The notes under the pieces: generated by a model
What the model was told of the DNA's origin: nothing
What the model saw: the letters and a program-made list of their open reading frames with translations, nothing else
Database searches by the model: none
Translations under genes and position numbers: made by a program
In this document: in pieces, positions 1 through 5,458 of the stretch
Numbering within the stretch: position 1 is the stretch's first letter
How the letters are laid out: each line of letters opens with the position of its first letter
From: Bacteroidota bacterium
Lineage (GTDB): Bacteria; Bacteroidota; Bacteroidia; UBA7662
Reading direction: 5' to 3'
Assembly (NCBI GenBank): GCA_016868875.1
Contig: VGFN01000065.1
Coordinates: forward strand, 1-6,151
Length of the DNA stretch: 6,151 nt

Positions 1-368
1 AAATCTGCAATTCGTAACAATATTTTGGAAGCGGTCCAAACCAAGCCCAATTGCAAGAGAATATCCAAATAAAAAGCCAGGCGGTAGGGCTTCCCAAACC
101 ATTGAAAATGCGTGGGTATGCTCAGCACGCTGAGAGCTATGTACAACGCCAACAGCACCAACAAACGCCTCAAGTTTTGGCCGGTAAGGTCATGAAATCG
201 TTTACGTTTCTCAAGGCTTCTTTCGCTAAAAGCTCTGTAAAACAACCAGTTCAGCGAATTAGCCAGGGGCCTGCGCAGCAGAATAGTCCCCAATACCAAG
301 CCCAAGGCCATGAGCCATTGGAAATAGGTTTGGCCGGCCCAGGACTGTGAATGAAGGAATGCAAGCAT
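1..368 (-). CDS. Multi-pass membrane protein, probable MscS-family mechanosensitive channel (N-terminal part)
   Basis: The frame opens with ATG at 368 and stays open for 122 codons to the window edge, so the C-terminus is missing. Three hydrophobic stretches are visible: about residues 16-32, 72-90 and 102-121. Basic and polar segments separate them (RRPLANSLN; SERSLEKRKRFHD). This alternation, and the third stretch ending in a TASKILLRIAD-like motif, resembles the N-terminal helices of Bacteroidota MscS-type channels, which open under membrane tension and release solutes during osmotic downshock. The diagnostic pore helix and beta domain lie outside the window, so the family call is inference from the membrane segments. 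The start is only 10 bp beyond the stop of the dehydrogenase gene on the same strand, implying co-transcription. No clear ribosome binding site precedes it. It could instead be another integral membrane protein. Confidence 0.6.
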   Translation of the reverse strand, partial: MLAFLHSQSWAGQTYFQWLMALGLVLGTILLRRPLANSLNWLFYRAFSERSLEKRKRFHDLTGQNLRRLLVLLALYIALSVLSIPTHFQWFGKPYRLAFYLDILLQLGLVWTASKILLRIAD

Positions 369-378
369 GATTTTGGGT

Positions 379-1722
379 TCAGGATTTGAAAGAGGGCATG
401 AGTTGGTCCAAGGCTTTGGCGTAAGCACGAACGCTCAGACCAGTCACTCCGCCTTCTGAAGAATGGGGCGGAACGGCGGGTATGCAGGACCCAACGGCAT
501 CACGGACGATCGTCGCTACATCTTTGAAAATGGCCCGCGCATTCACCGGTATATTTTCTTGCATAAGGTAACCAAAAACTCTGGCCATTCCGCAATTTGC
601 CACAAAATCAGGGATCAATGCGATGCGTTGATCCACGGCCTTGGAAATGGGGCCCATGAAAATTTCAGGGTCGGCAAAGGGCACGTTTGCCCCGGAGGAA
701 ACGAGTTCTAATCCATGGTCCATTAATGAATTAATTTGGTCAAGGGTCACCAAACGCGATGCGGCCGCTGGGACAAAGACATCGGCTTTTTGTTGCCAAA
801 ATCGCGCCTCCATGGCTTGACGCGGTTCAACACCTTCTTGGTCGGGGTTCATGGCGTTCCCCAAACGGCCTTGAAGCATGCTCAGGCATTGGCCCAAATC
901 CATAGGTTCCCCGCTTTGGGCCAACCAACCGTAATCTCGGTCCAAAATGCCCTGTATCCGCATCCCTGCATAACACAAATAATAGGCAGTGGTTGCAGCG
1001 ACGTTTCCCCAACCTTGGATCAATACCTTGCGACCCTCGAAGGCTGAGTGACCCTGCAGAATCCATGACCCCTCGCCGCCCGCGGGGAGCACTGCGCCTG
1101 CTCGGTGGGCATAATAGGAAAGGATGGACTCCGCCACCCCCCACCCGGTAATCAAATCCGCCACGGTATAGGTCCCCTGGGGGGCCAAGGGATGCAATGG
1201 GCTTAATTCACAATCATGTACCGGTAGGCTTACCCCCTCCCTGAGTTGAGCAATGCGCATTTCGCGTAGCGAACGTCCAAAATGACCCTGAACAACGCCT
1301 TGCTGGGGGTGTTGAAGGTCGTTAGCCAGGGTATAGGGAATAACCTCGTGAATTTCGTCCACGTTCAAATCTCCTCCGGTGCCGTAATAATTTTTGAGCA
1401 GCGGGTCAAGGGCTTTGTACCAACGCCTCAAGACTTCTTCTTTGCGGGGGTCGGATGGGTCAAAGTCGATACCTGATTTGGCGCCGCCAATGGCCGGCCC
1501 CGAAACGGTAAATTTGATTTCCATGGTTTTGGCCAGTGATTCTACCTCCCGACGGTCCAATCCTTTGCGCATCCTCGTTCCGCCTCCTGCTGCACCCCCT
1601 CTTAGAGAATTAAGGACCGCCCAACCCTTTGCTCCGGTGCTTGCATCGTTCCATTCAAAGACAATTTTAGGAGCTTGCCGCTCAAAGGCTTGGAGCCTTT
1701 CAATAACTTGACTATCAGACAT
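379..1722 (-). CDS. Glu/Leu/Phe/Val-family NAD-dependent amino-acid dehydrogenase
   Basis: This 447-aa cytoplasmic enzyme should catalyse reversible oxidative deamination of an amino acid (glutamate or a branched-chain one) to the 2-oxo acid and ammonia. Seen in the sequence: the substrate-binding block GGGTRMRKGLDRREV (47-60), Lys70 in MEIKF, catalytic Lys82 in GGAKSGI, and Asp118 in TGGDLNVDE, where the family keeps its catalytic Asp. There is a Rossmann motif QGWGNVA (236-242), an acidic residue (Asp261) at the end of the next strand that favours NAD over NADP, and PDFVANCGMARVF (371-383). The overall pattern closely recalls a Bacteroidota subgroup of the family. The segment around 207-229 before the Rossmann motif looks longer than I expect. 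The frame extends upstream only to a TTG at 1758, which falls inside the likely promoter, so the ATG at 1722 is taken as the start. Exact substrate cannot be read from sequence. Confidence 0.92.
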   Translation of the reverse strand: MSDSQVIERLQAFERQAPKIVFEWNDASTGAKGWAVLNSLRGGAAGGGTRMRKGLDRREVESLAKTMEIKFTVSGPAIGGAKSGIDFDPSDPRKEEVLRRWYKALDPLLKNYYGTGGDLNVDEIHEVIPYTLANDLQHPQQGVVQGHFGRSLREMRIAQLREGVSLPVHDCELSPLHPLAPQGTYTVADLITGWGVAESILSYYAHRAGAVLPAGGEGSWILQGHSAFEGRKVLIQGWGNVAATTAYYLCYAGMRIQGILDRDYGWLAQSGEPMDLGQCLSMLQGRLGNAMNPDQEGVEPRQAMEARFWQQKADVFVPAAASRLVTLDQINSLMDHGLELVSSGANVPFADPEIFMGPISKAVDQRIALIPDFVANCGMARVFGYLMQENIPVNARAIFKDVATIVRDAVGSCIPAVPPHSSEGGVTGLSVRAYAKALDQLMPSFKS

Positions 1723-1730
1723 AAAGAATG

Positions 1731-1750
1731 CCCGGCGCTGAAGAGCCGGG
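1731..1750 (-). terminator. GC stem-loop between the di-iron and dehydrogenase genes
   Basis: CCCGGC (1731-1736) and GCCGGG (1745-1750) form a perfect 6-bp all-GC stem with an 8-nt loop. In the minus direction it is followed by CATTCTTTAT, a moderately T-rich tail. It lies 20 bp after the stop of the di-iron gene and 8 bp before the dehydrogenase ATG, so it may end the upstream transcript. It also lies just downstream of the predicted dehydrogenase promoter, so it would form the extreme 5' end of that mRNA and could instead act as a stabilising or translation-limiting leader hairpin. The weak T-tract keeps confidence moderate. Confidence 0.45.
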
Positions 1751-1755
1751 ATGCT

Positions 1756-1788
1756 CAAAGATAGTTCAATTAGTTTTTGCGAAGCAAA
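1756..1788 (-). promoter_or_regulatory. Bacteroidota-type promoter for the dehydrogenase
   Basis: On the minus strand TTTG (1788-1785) is followed after 21 bp by TATCTTTG (1763-1756), an exact match to the TAnnTTTG -7 element with the -33 TTTG at near-normal spacing. This is the known primary sigma signature of Bacteroidota. Transcription would start near 1750 and leave a leader of about 28 nt before the ATG at 1722. The -33 element overlaps the last codons of the di-iron gene, so the dehydrogenase probably has its own promoter within the gene cluster. Confidence 0.6.
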
Positions 1789-2576
1789 TGATTTTCCAGC
1801 TCCAGGATGCGGGGAAAAAGCCCGGTGGTTTCCTTGGCCTCGTGCAGCATCCAGCTTTCACGGAAGGCCACCAAATTGGCCCATAGTTGGCGACCTGTAT
1901 CTTGGGTGTTCTCCGGTTTCAAACTCTTGGATACCGCATCAGAAGGGGTTTTGTATGCTTCCGGAAATCGAGATAACAAATGTTCAAGCAAATCCACCAA
2001 AGCGATAATTTCTCCATCGTCGGTGAGGGATTTGTTTTCCAAAACTTTGAGCGCATCCTGGGCAGAAACCTTGGCAGAACAGGCCTCGTGGAGCTCGATG
2101 GCGTACGGAAACAATTCTTCTTCTTCCAAAAGAAAATGGCAGGAAATTTCTGCGCAGAGGGTTTCGAATTCGTCCCTCAGGAGGCCAAGTTGAGGGTAGT
2201 CGGGAGGATAACCCTTGCTTTCCCAATGTTCCCACTGCTCACGAACAGGCCCAATGTAGGCGCCCAAAAGCCGTACATGGTCAGCCCTCAGGGCCTGAAT
2301 GATCGCGACACAGGATTCCCGCTGATCAACCTGGGATGAGGGTCTGGAATCGGTTGGGGCATGAGGATCCGCCGTGGGAATCAAGATACTAAGCAAAGTA
2401 TAGGGGTTCCAGCCGACATGGTTGGCGACTTCGCCCACCGTGATGCAATCATGGACCGCAGCGGGGGGAACTCCCAAGCGCTCCAGCTCCACTCCTGCGG
2501 TTGGGAACAGCTTGAGGATATCGCAAATGCTGGTTTGAGGCTCCCAGGAGGGGATAAAGGGGTAGCGAGGCGTCAT
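1770..2576 (-). CDS. Ric/YtfE/ScdA-like hemerythrin-type di-iron protein
   Basis: This 268-aa cytoplasmic protein belongs to the family associated with repair of iron-sulfur clusters damaged by nitric oxide or peroxide. Residues 16-66 resemble the ScdA_N (DUF542) domain: an SICDILKLFP start, LERLGV, then ITVGEVANHVGWNPYTLLSIL. However, the usual adjacent Cys-Cys pair is absent; Cys18 and Cys44 are isolated. The C-terminal four-helix domain keeps all six likely iron ligands: His100 (ADHVRLL), His147 and Glu151 (HFLLEEEELFP), His199 (LLEHLL), His245 and Glu249 (HEAKETTGLFP). The 147-199 spacing is wider than I recall for E. coli YtfE, suggesting an insertion there. The frame runs further upstream only from non-ATG codons and through the divergent hydrolase gene, so the ATG at 2576 is chosen. 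It is followed by the dehydrogenase gene. Family assignment is firm for the di-iron domain and weaker for a Ric-like role. Confidence 0.8.
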   Translation of the reverse strand: MTPRYPFIPSWEPQTSICDILKLFPTAGVELERLGVPPAAVHDCITVGEVANHVGWNPYTLLSILIPTADPHAPTDSRPSSQVDQRESCVAIIQALRADHVRLLGAYIGPVREQWEHWESKGYPPDYPQLGLLRDEFETLCAEISCHFLLEEEELFPYAIELHEACSAKVSAQDALKVLENKSLTDDGEIIALVDLLEHLLSRFPEAYKTPSDAVSKSLKPENTQDTGRQLWANLVAFRESWMLHEAKETTGLFPRILELENHLLRKN

Positions 2577-2621
2577 GAGTGGCAAACGGTCTTCTATAAT
2601 GACCAAAGTCTGTCCAAAAGG

Positions 2622-2640
2622 TTTTGGGAATCCCAACAAA
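2622..2640. promoter_or_regulatory. Palindrome in the divergent intergenic region, candidate operator
   Basis: TTGGGA (2624-2629) and TCCCAA (2631-2636) form a perfect inverted repeat around a single A. After one mismatch, further T and A residues continue the symmetry on either side (2622, 2638). The site sits in the middle of the 92-bp gap between the divergent di-iron and hydrolase genes, where a dimeric regulator could act on both. It does not match the FNR/CRP-type TTGAT...ATCAA pattern. The regulator is unknown, and a 6-bp arm can occur by chance. Confidence 0.35.
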
Positions 2641-2650
2641 AAGATAGCCT

Positions 2651-2658
2651 TACCTTTG
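2651..2658 (+). promoter_or_regulatory. Possible -7 element for the hydrolase/RlmD gene group
   Basis: TACCTTTG is an exact TAnnTTTG match directly before the hydrolase ATG at 2669. The nearest TTTG upstream (2623-2626) is 24 bp away, slightly beyond the usual spacing, and it overlaps the palindrome. Transcription from here would begin only a few bases before the ATG and give an almost leaderless mRNA. This is a weak candidate; it is reported because the right-hand gene group must start transcription near here. Confidence 0.3.
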
Positions 2659-2668
2659 CCACTTCCCC

Positions 2669-3523
2669 ATGGAAAGCCCCTCATCTTCTCCTCCCGCCAC
2701 ATCTTCTCCCGCCCAATCCTCACCAGTTCCGGTATGGCATGTTTGGGAAAGCGGCCAAGGTCCGAATGTGGTGATCCTGCACGGTTTATTTGGTTCAGGG
2801 GATAATTGGCTGACCTTGGCCCGGCGATTGGAGCATCGTTACAGGGTTTTTCTTCCCGATCAGCGCAATCATGGCAAATCCTTTCATTCGGATGATTTTG
2901 GTTATGATTTGTTGGCCGAGGATTTGAGGCAGTGGATGGATCGGATGGGCCTGGACAAGATTCACCTCGTCGGTCATTCCATGGGCGGCAAGGCGGCCAT
3001 GCGCTTTGCGGCGCAGTATTCAACGCGACTTTTTTCTCTAATGGTCGTGGACATTGTCCCCAAGGCTTATGCCCTGGATCATCATGCCAAAATGCTCGCC
3101 GCGATGCAGAACTTGGACCTGTCGGTTTGTCAAAGCCGAGGAGATCTGGATGCAGCCTTGAGGGACGATATCCCTGAACTTTCCACCAGAATGTTTGTGC
3201 TCAAGAACATAGAGCGCGATGAGCAAGGGCGTTTTCGATGGAGAATTGCCTTGGGCCCGCTCAGCCTATCCTTGTCTTCCATCGGCAGTGCACTTCCAAC
3301 GCATCCCCCTTTGGACCTTCCTGCTTTGTTGGTGCGAGGGGAGAAATCAAATTATGTTACAGATGAGGATTGGCAAGCCTTCCACGAACGTTTTCCTCAC
3401 GCTGAATTTCATACCGTTCTCGGGGCGGGCCATTGGGTCCATGCCGATGCCCCCGATATCTTGTTGCCGATATTGGTTCAATTCCTGGACCAACATTCGG
3501 CTCCATCCTTGGACCAACACTAG
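2669..3523 (+). CDS. Alpha/beta hydrolase, YbfF-type esterase
   Basis: This 284-aa protein is predicted to be a soluble serine esterase/thioesterase of the YbfF group. Seen: the oxyanion-region motif HGLFGSGDNW (38-47), DQRNHGKS (64-71), the nucleophile elbow GHSMGG with Ser104, VVDIVPKAY (126-134) carrying Asp128, LVRGEKSNYV (221-230), and catalytic His255 in GAGHWVHAD. Asp128 lies 24 residues after the Ser, which fits my recollection of the YbfF triad. The first 20 residues are an unusual Ser/Pro-rich tail with no signal-peptide character. No alternative start nearer the domain is available, so ATG 2669 is kept. The last residues (LDQHSAPSLDQH) come from a tandem DNA duplication and are probably dispensable. 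It leads a co-directional group and ends 29 bp before rlmD. The physiological substrate is unknown. Confidence 0.88.
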   Translation: MESPSSSPPATSSPAQSSPVPVWHVWESGQGPNVVILHGLFGSGDNWLTLARRLEHRYRVFLPDQRNHGKSFHSDDFGYDLLAEDLRQWMDRMGLDKIHLVGHSMGGKAAMRFAAQYSTRLFSLMVVDIVPKAYALDHHAKMLAAMQNLDLSVCQSRGDLDAALRDDIPELSTRMFVLKNIERDEQGRFRWRIALGPLSLSLSSIGSALPTHPPLDLPALLVRGEKSNYVTDEDWQAFHERFPHAEFHTVLGAGHWVHADAPDILLPILVQFLDQHSAPSLDQH

Positions 3524-3534
3524 GCTTAATCCTG
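3481..3534 (+). repeat. Degenerate 24-bp tandem duplication across the hydrolase stop
   Basis: Two adjacent 24-bp units (3481-3504 and 3505-3528) share 18 of 24 positions, including the core TGGACCAACA, followed by the first bases (ATCCTG) of a third copy. In the hydrolase frame the first unit reads LDQHSAP and the second LDQH-stop. TCG (Ser) in unit one corresponds to TAG in unit two, so the stop codon itself lies in the duplicated copy. Units are in frame (8 codons). Confidence 0.75.
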
Positions 3535-3552
3535 AATTTCAAAAACATAACG

Positions 3553-4998
3553 ATGCCACGAACCCATCCCAAGCCAATGCCTGTTGTGGAATGCCATGTG
3601 ACCGATATGGGGGTCGATGGCTTGGGGGTGGCCAGGGTTGATGAAAAGGTGGTTTTTGTGGAAGGGGGCATGCCGGGGGACCGCGCACAGGTCCAGATTT
3701 ACCGAAACAAAGGCCGCTACGCGCAAGGCAGGGTTGTGGAATTGTTGGAACCTTCATCCCATCGGGTCAGTCCGGTTTGTCAGCATTTTGGAACCTGCGG
3801 TGGTTGCAAATGGCAAAACATGGATTACCCCACGCAATTGGTGTACAAAACCAAACAAGTGCACGACGCTCTCACCCGCATCGGCGGTTTATCCTTGGAA
3901 GGCGTGCACGCTGAGCCCGCCTTACCTGCCCCTGCGATCTATCGATTCCGCAACAAACTTGAGTTCACCTTCACCGAGCGCCGTTGGTTGACTAGGGAAG
4001 AACTGCTACAATCCCAAGAGCAGTCCGTGACCATCGATGCTCCAACCCATGGCTTTCCTGGTACGGGACTGGGTTTTCATTTGAGCGGTCGTTTTGAACG
4101 AATCCTGCATATCGAAACTTGTTATTTGATGGACGAGGTGGCGGACTTGATTCGCAATACCTTTTACTGTCAGGCAGTGGCCATGAATCTATCCTTCTAC
4201 AGCATTCGATCGCGGCAGGGATACCTTCGCAATTTGATGTTACGAAACACTGTGGATGGACAATGGATGGTTTTGCTTTCGGTATCGGAGGACAAGCCCG
4301 AGATCCTGCTTCCATACCTGGAGGCCTTGAGGCCCCATCTGCCCCAAGTAGATCAGTGGCTCTATACCGTCAATACCAAAGCCAATGATAGCTTGGAAGG
4401 CCTTGAAATACAGGTGCATCAAGGCCAAAACCGCTTGACCGAAACCCTGGACGGTTTGCGATTTGGCATCTCCGCCACCTCTTTTTTTCAAACCAATCCC
4501 CGGCAGGCCTTGGCTTTGTATCGATTGGCCTTGGATTGGTGTGCCTTGCAAGGGGATGAACTGGTGTACGATCTCTACACCGGAACGGGCAGCATTGCCT
4601 TATTCTTGGCCCGACATGCAGCCAAAGTAATTGGTATTGAATATGTAGAGGCCGCTGTCGAAGATGCGCGGCGCAATGCGGAAGCCAACGGTATTTGTAA
4701 CACCGAATTTTATGCGGGGGATATGGCCCGTCTTTTGAACGAGGACTTTTACAGCGTCCATGGTCGCCCCAATGTCGTGGTGGTGGACCCACCCCGTGCC
4801 GGCATGCATGCAGATGTTGTTCAAATGCTGCTGAAGAGCAATGCTGAGCGCATTGTGTACGTATCATGCAATGCCGCAACCCAAGCGCGGGATTTGCAGG
4901 CCCTGAACGAGTTGTACCGCCTGGAGCGCTTTCGTCCAGTGGATTTGTTTCCGCAGACGGCCCATATCGAAAACATCGCCCTTCTGATCAGGCGTTAA
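3553..4998 (+). CDS. rlmD: 23S rRNA (uracil-C5) methyltransferase RlmD/RumA family
   Basis: This 481-aa SAM-dependent enzyme should convert a specific 23S rRNA uridine (U1939 in E. coli numbering) to 5-methyluridine. An N-terminal TRAM RNA-binding domain spans about 8-65 (VTDMGVDGLGVARV...VFVEGGMPGDR). The 4Fe-4S ligands are Cys76, Cys82, Cys85 (CQHFGTCGGC) and Cys190 (IETCYLMD), the spacing expected for this family. The methyltransferase domain shows FFQTN (311-315), SAM motif DLYTGTG (340-346), IGIEYVEAAVEDARRNA (360-376), DPPRAG (412-417), nucleophile Cys439 in YVSCN, and general base Glu473 in HIEN. Length is a little above E. coli RlmD, as is common in Bacteroidota. The ATG at 3553 starts directly before the TRAM domain, 29 bp after the hydrolase stop; earlier in-frame codons are non-ATG and read through the repeat. 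TrmA is excluded by the TRAM and Fe-S motifs. A related RlmCD-type site specificity cannot be ruled out. Confidence 0.93.
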   Translation: MPRTHPKPMPVVECHVTDMGVDGLGVARVDEKVVFVEGGMPGDRAQVQIYRNKGRYAQGRVVELLEPSSHRVSPVCQHFGTCGGCKWQNMDYPTQLVYKTKQVHDALTRIGGLSLEGVHAEPALPAPAIYRFRNKLEFTFTERRWLTREELLQSQEQSVTIDAPTHGFPGTGLGFHLSGRFERILHIETCYLMDEVADLIRNTFYCQAVAMNLSFYSIRSRQGYLRNLMLRNTVDGQWMVLLSVSEDKPEILLPYLEALRPHLPQVDQWLYTVNTKANDSLEGLEIQVHQGQNRLTETLDGLRFGISATSFFQTNPRQALALYRLALDWCALQGDELVYDLYTGTGSIALFLARHAAKVIGIEYVEAAVEDARRNAEANGICNTEFYAGDMARLLNEDFYSVHGRPNVVVVDPPRAGMHADVVQMLLKSNAERIVYVSCNAATQARDLQALNELYRLERFRPVDLFPQTAHIENIALLIRR

Positions 4999-5003
4999 AT
5001 TTG
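4996..5003 (+). promoter_or_regulatory. Isolated TAnnTTTG-like element at the rlmD stop
   Basis: TAAATTTG matches the Bacteroidota -7 element and overlaps the rlmD TAA. No TTTG or TTG lies at the expected distance upstream, so this is probably coincidence or at best a weak internal promoter for the downstream genes. Confidence 0.15.
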
Positions 5004-5006
5004 CAA

Positions 5007-5039
5007 GCTCAACGAAAGCTCAACGAAAGCTCAACGAAG
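5007..5039 (+). repeat. Three tandem copies of an 11-bp unit between rlmD and the next gene
   Basis: GCTCAACGAAA occurs at 5007-5017 and 5018-5028, and with a final G at 5029-5039, an almost perfect head-to-tail triplet. It fills most of the 50-bp gap after rlmD. The last copy ends in GAAGG, 8 bases before the ATG at 5049, so that copy may also supply the ribosome binding site. An 11-bp unit is not a codon multiple, consistent with non-coding DNA. Confidence 0.9.
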
Positions 5040-5048
5040 GTCGTATTC

Positions 5049-5429
5049 ATGGAACAAGAGGCTGAATGGAACGAATTGGAAAGGGATTTGGGGTATTATG
5101 CCTCCTATCTCCAGGGAATAGCGCACGAAGTGCTGGACAGCGGTACTTCCAAATACCCTGTTTTCATCGCTTACGAGGATCAGCATTTGGATCTGGGCAG
5201 GCCCCTTCTGGATCATCGCCAATTGGATACCCGCTGGAGCGTTCGGGCCTCCGTTATGGAGGAATTTATCAAGAAAGGCCTCTTGACCAAGGAACAATTT
5301 CTGACCTTCAAACAAAGCTGGAAAGACCCCAATGACTTTATGTGTGTTTTTGTGGTGAGGCCATCGCAACCCATCTTTGTTTATTTCCCGTACCCACGAC
5401 CCGAAACCTTGGGACTGGACGAGCTCTAA
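5049..5429 (+). CDS. Conserved Bacteroidota protein of unknown function (126 aa)
   Basis: This small soluble protein has no signal peptide or membrane segment. It begins with a probable amphipathic helix (about 5-31), then a strand-rich core: KYPVFIAYEDQHLDLGRPLLD (35-55), TRWSVRASVMEEFIKKGLL (61-79), a KEQFLTFKQSWKDPNDFMCVFVVRP stretch (81-105), and a hydrophobic QPIFVYFPYP end (107-116). I recognise this as a recurring Bacteroidota hypothetical family with the pattern YPVFIA...LGRPL...W.V.AS.MEEF...K...F...WK.P..F.CVF; no function is known to me. The acidic/amphipathic make-up would suit a protein-protein adaptor, but that is speculation. The ATG at 5049 has a GAAGG eight bases upstream; an in-frame extension further upstream would read through the 11-bp repeats and rlmD and is not believed. 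Its position after rlmD suggests co-transcription. Confidence 0.82.
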   Translation: MEQEAEWNELERDLGYYASYLQGIAHEVLDSGTSKYPVFIAYEDQHLDLGRPLLDHRQLDTRWSVRASVMEEFIKKGLLTKEQFLTFKQSWKDPNDFMCVFVVRPSQPIFVYFPYPRPETLGLDEL

Positions 5430-5458
5430 TGAATCGTTTAACGCAACCTACCAAGTGA
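5429..5458 (+). other. Nine-codon mini-ORF bridging two genes (TAATG...GTGA)
   Basis: An ATG at 5429 overlaps the TAA stop of the preceding gene and reads nine codons (MNRLTQPTK) to a TGA at 5456-5458. That TGA overlaps the GTG (5455) proposed as the DUF4442 start. It may be a coupling device that passes ribosomes on, or the remains of the original DUF4442 start separated from its gene by a one-base indel. Both readings are inference. Confidence 0.3.

Noticed and set aside
51..350. Plus-strand open frame of 99 codons at the left edge
   Set aside because: It is antisense to the membrane protein; Gln/Pro-rich low-quality translation, whereas the minus strand gives clear membrane helices.
827..1144. 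Open frame of about 105 codons within the dehydrogenase, same strand
   Set aside because: A shifted frame of the dehydrogenase, Arg/Pro/Gly-rich with no recognisable motif.
1723..1758. Twelve-codon N-terminal extension of the dehydrogenase from a TTG
   Set aside because: The TTG falls inside the TATCTTTG promoter element, and the extension is encoded by the hairpin with no family-like residues; the ATG at 1722 is the first ATG.
2595..2600. Perfect TATAAT on the plus strand in the divergent gap
   Set aside because: No -35 element lies at 16-18 bp upstream, and the organism appears to use the TTTG/TAnnTTTG promoter type; likely chance.
2577..3023. Long upstream extension of the di-iron protein reading frame
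   Set aside because: It begins with TTG, runs antisense through the hydrolase gene, and its Pro/Arg/Asn-rich translation has no domain character.
3433..3552. Forty-codon extension of RlmD upstream of the ATG at 3553
   Set aside because: It starts at a TTG, overlaps the end of the hydrolase gene, and encodes the tandem repeat in another frame rather than TRAM sequence.
4370..4879. Antisense open frame of about 169 codons within rlmD
   Set aside because: It is His/Arg/Pro/Cys-rich with no motifs, lies opposite the best-conserved part of RlmD, and is a typical shadow of a real gene.
4866..5048. Upstream extension of the 126-aa protein into rlmD
   Set aside because: It would overlap rlmD by over 100 bp across the catalytic Cys and C-terminal motifs and then translate the 11-bp repeats; a good ATG with GAAGG exists at 5049.
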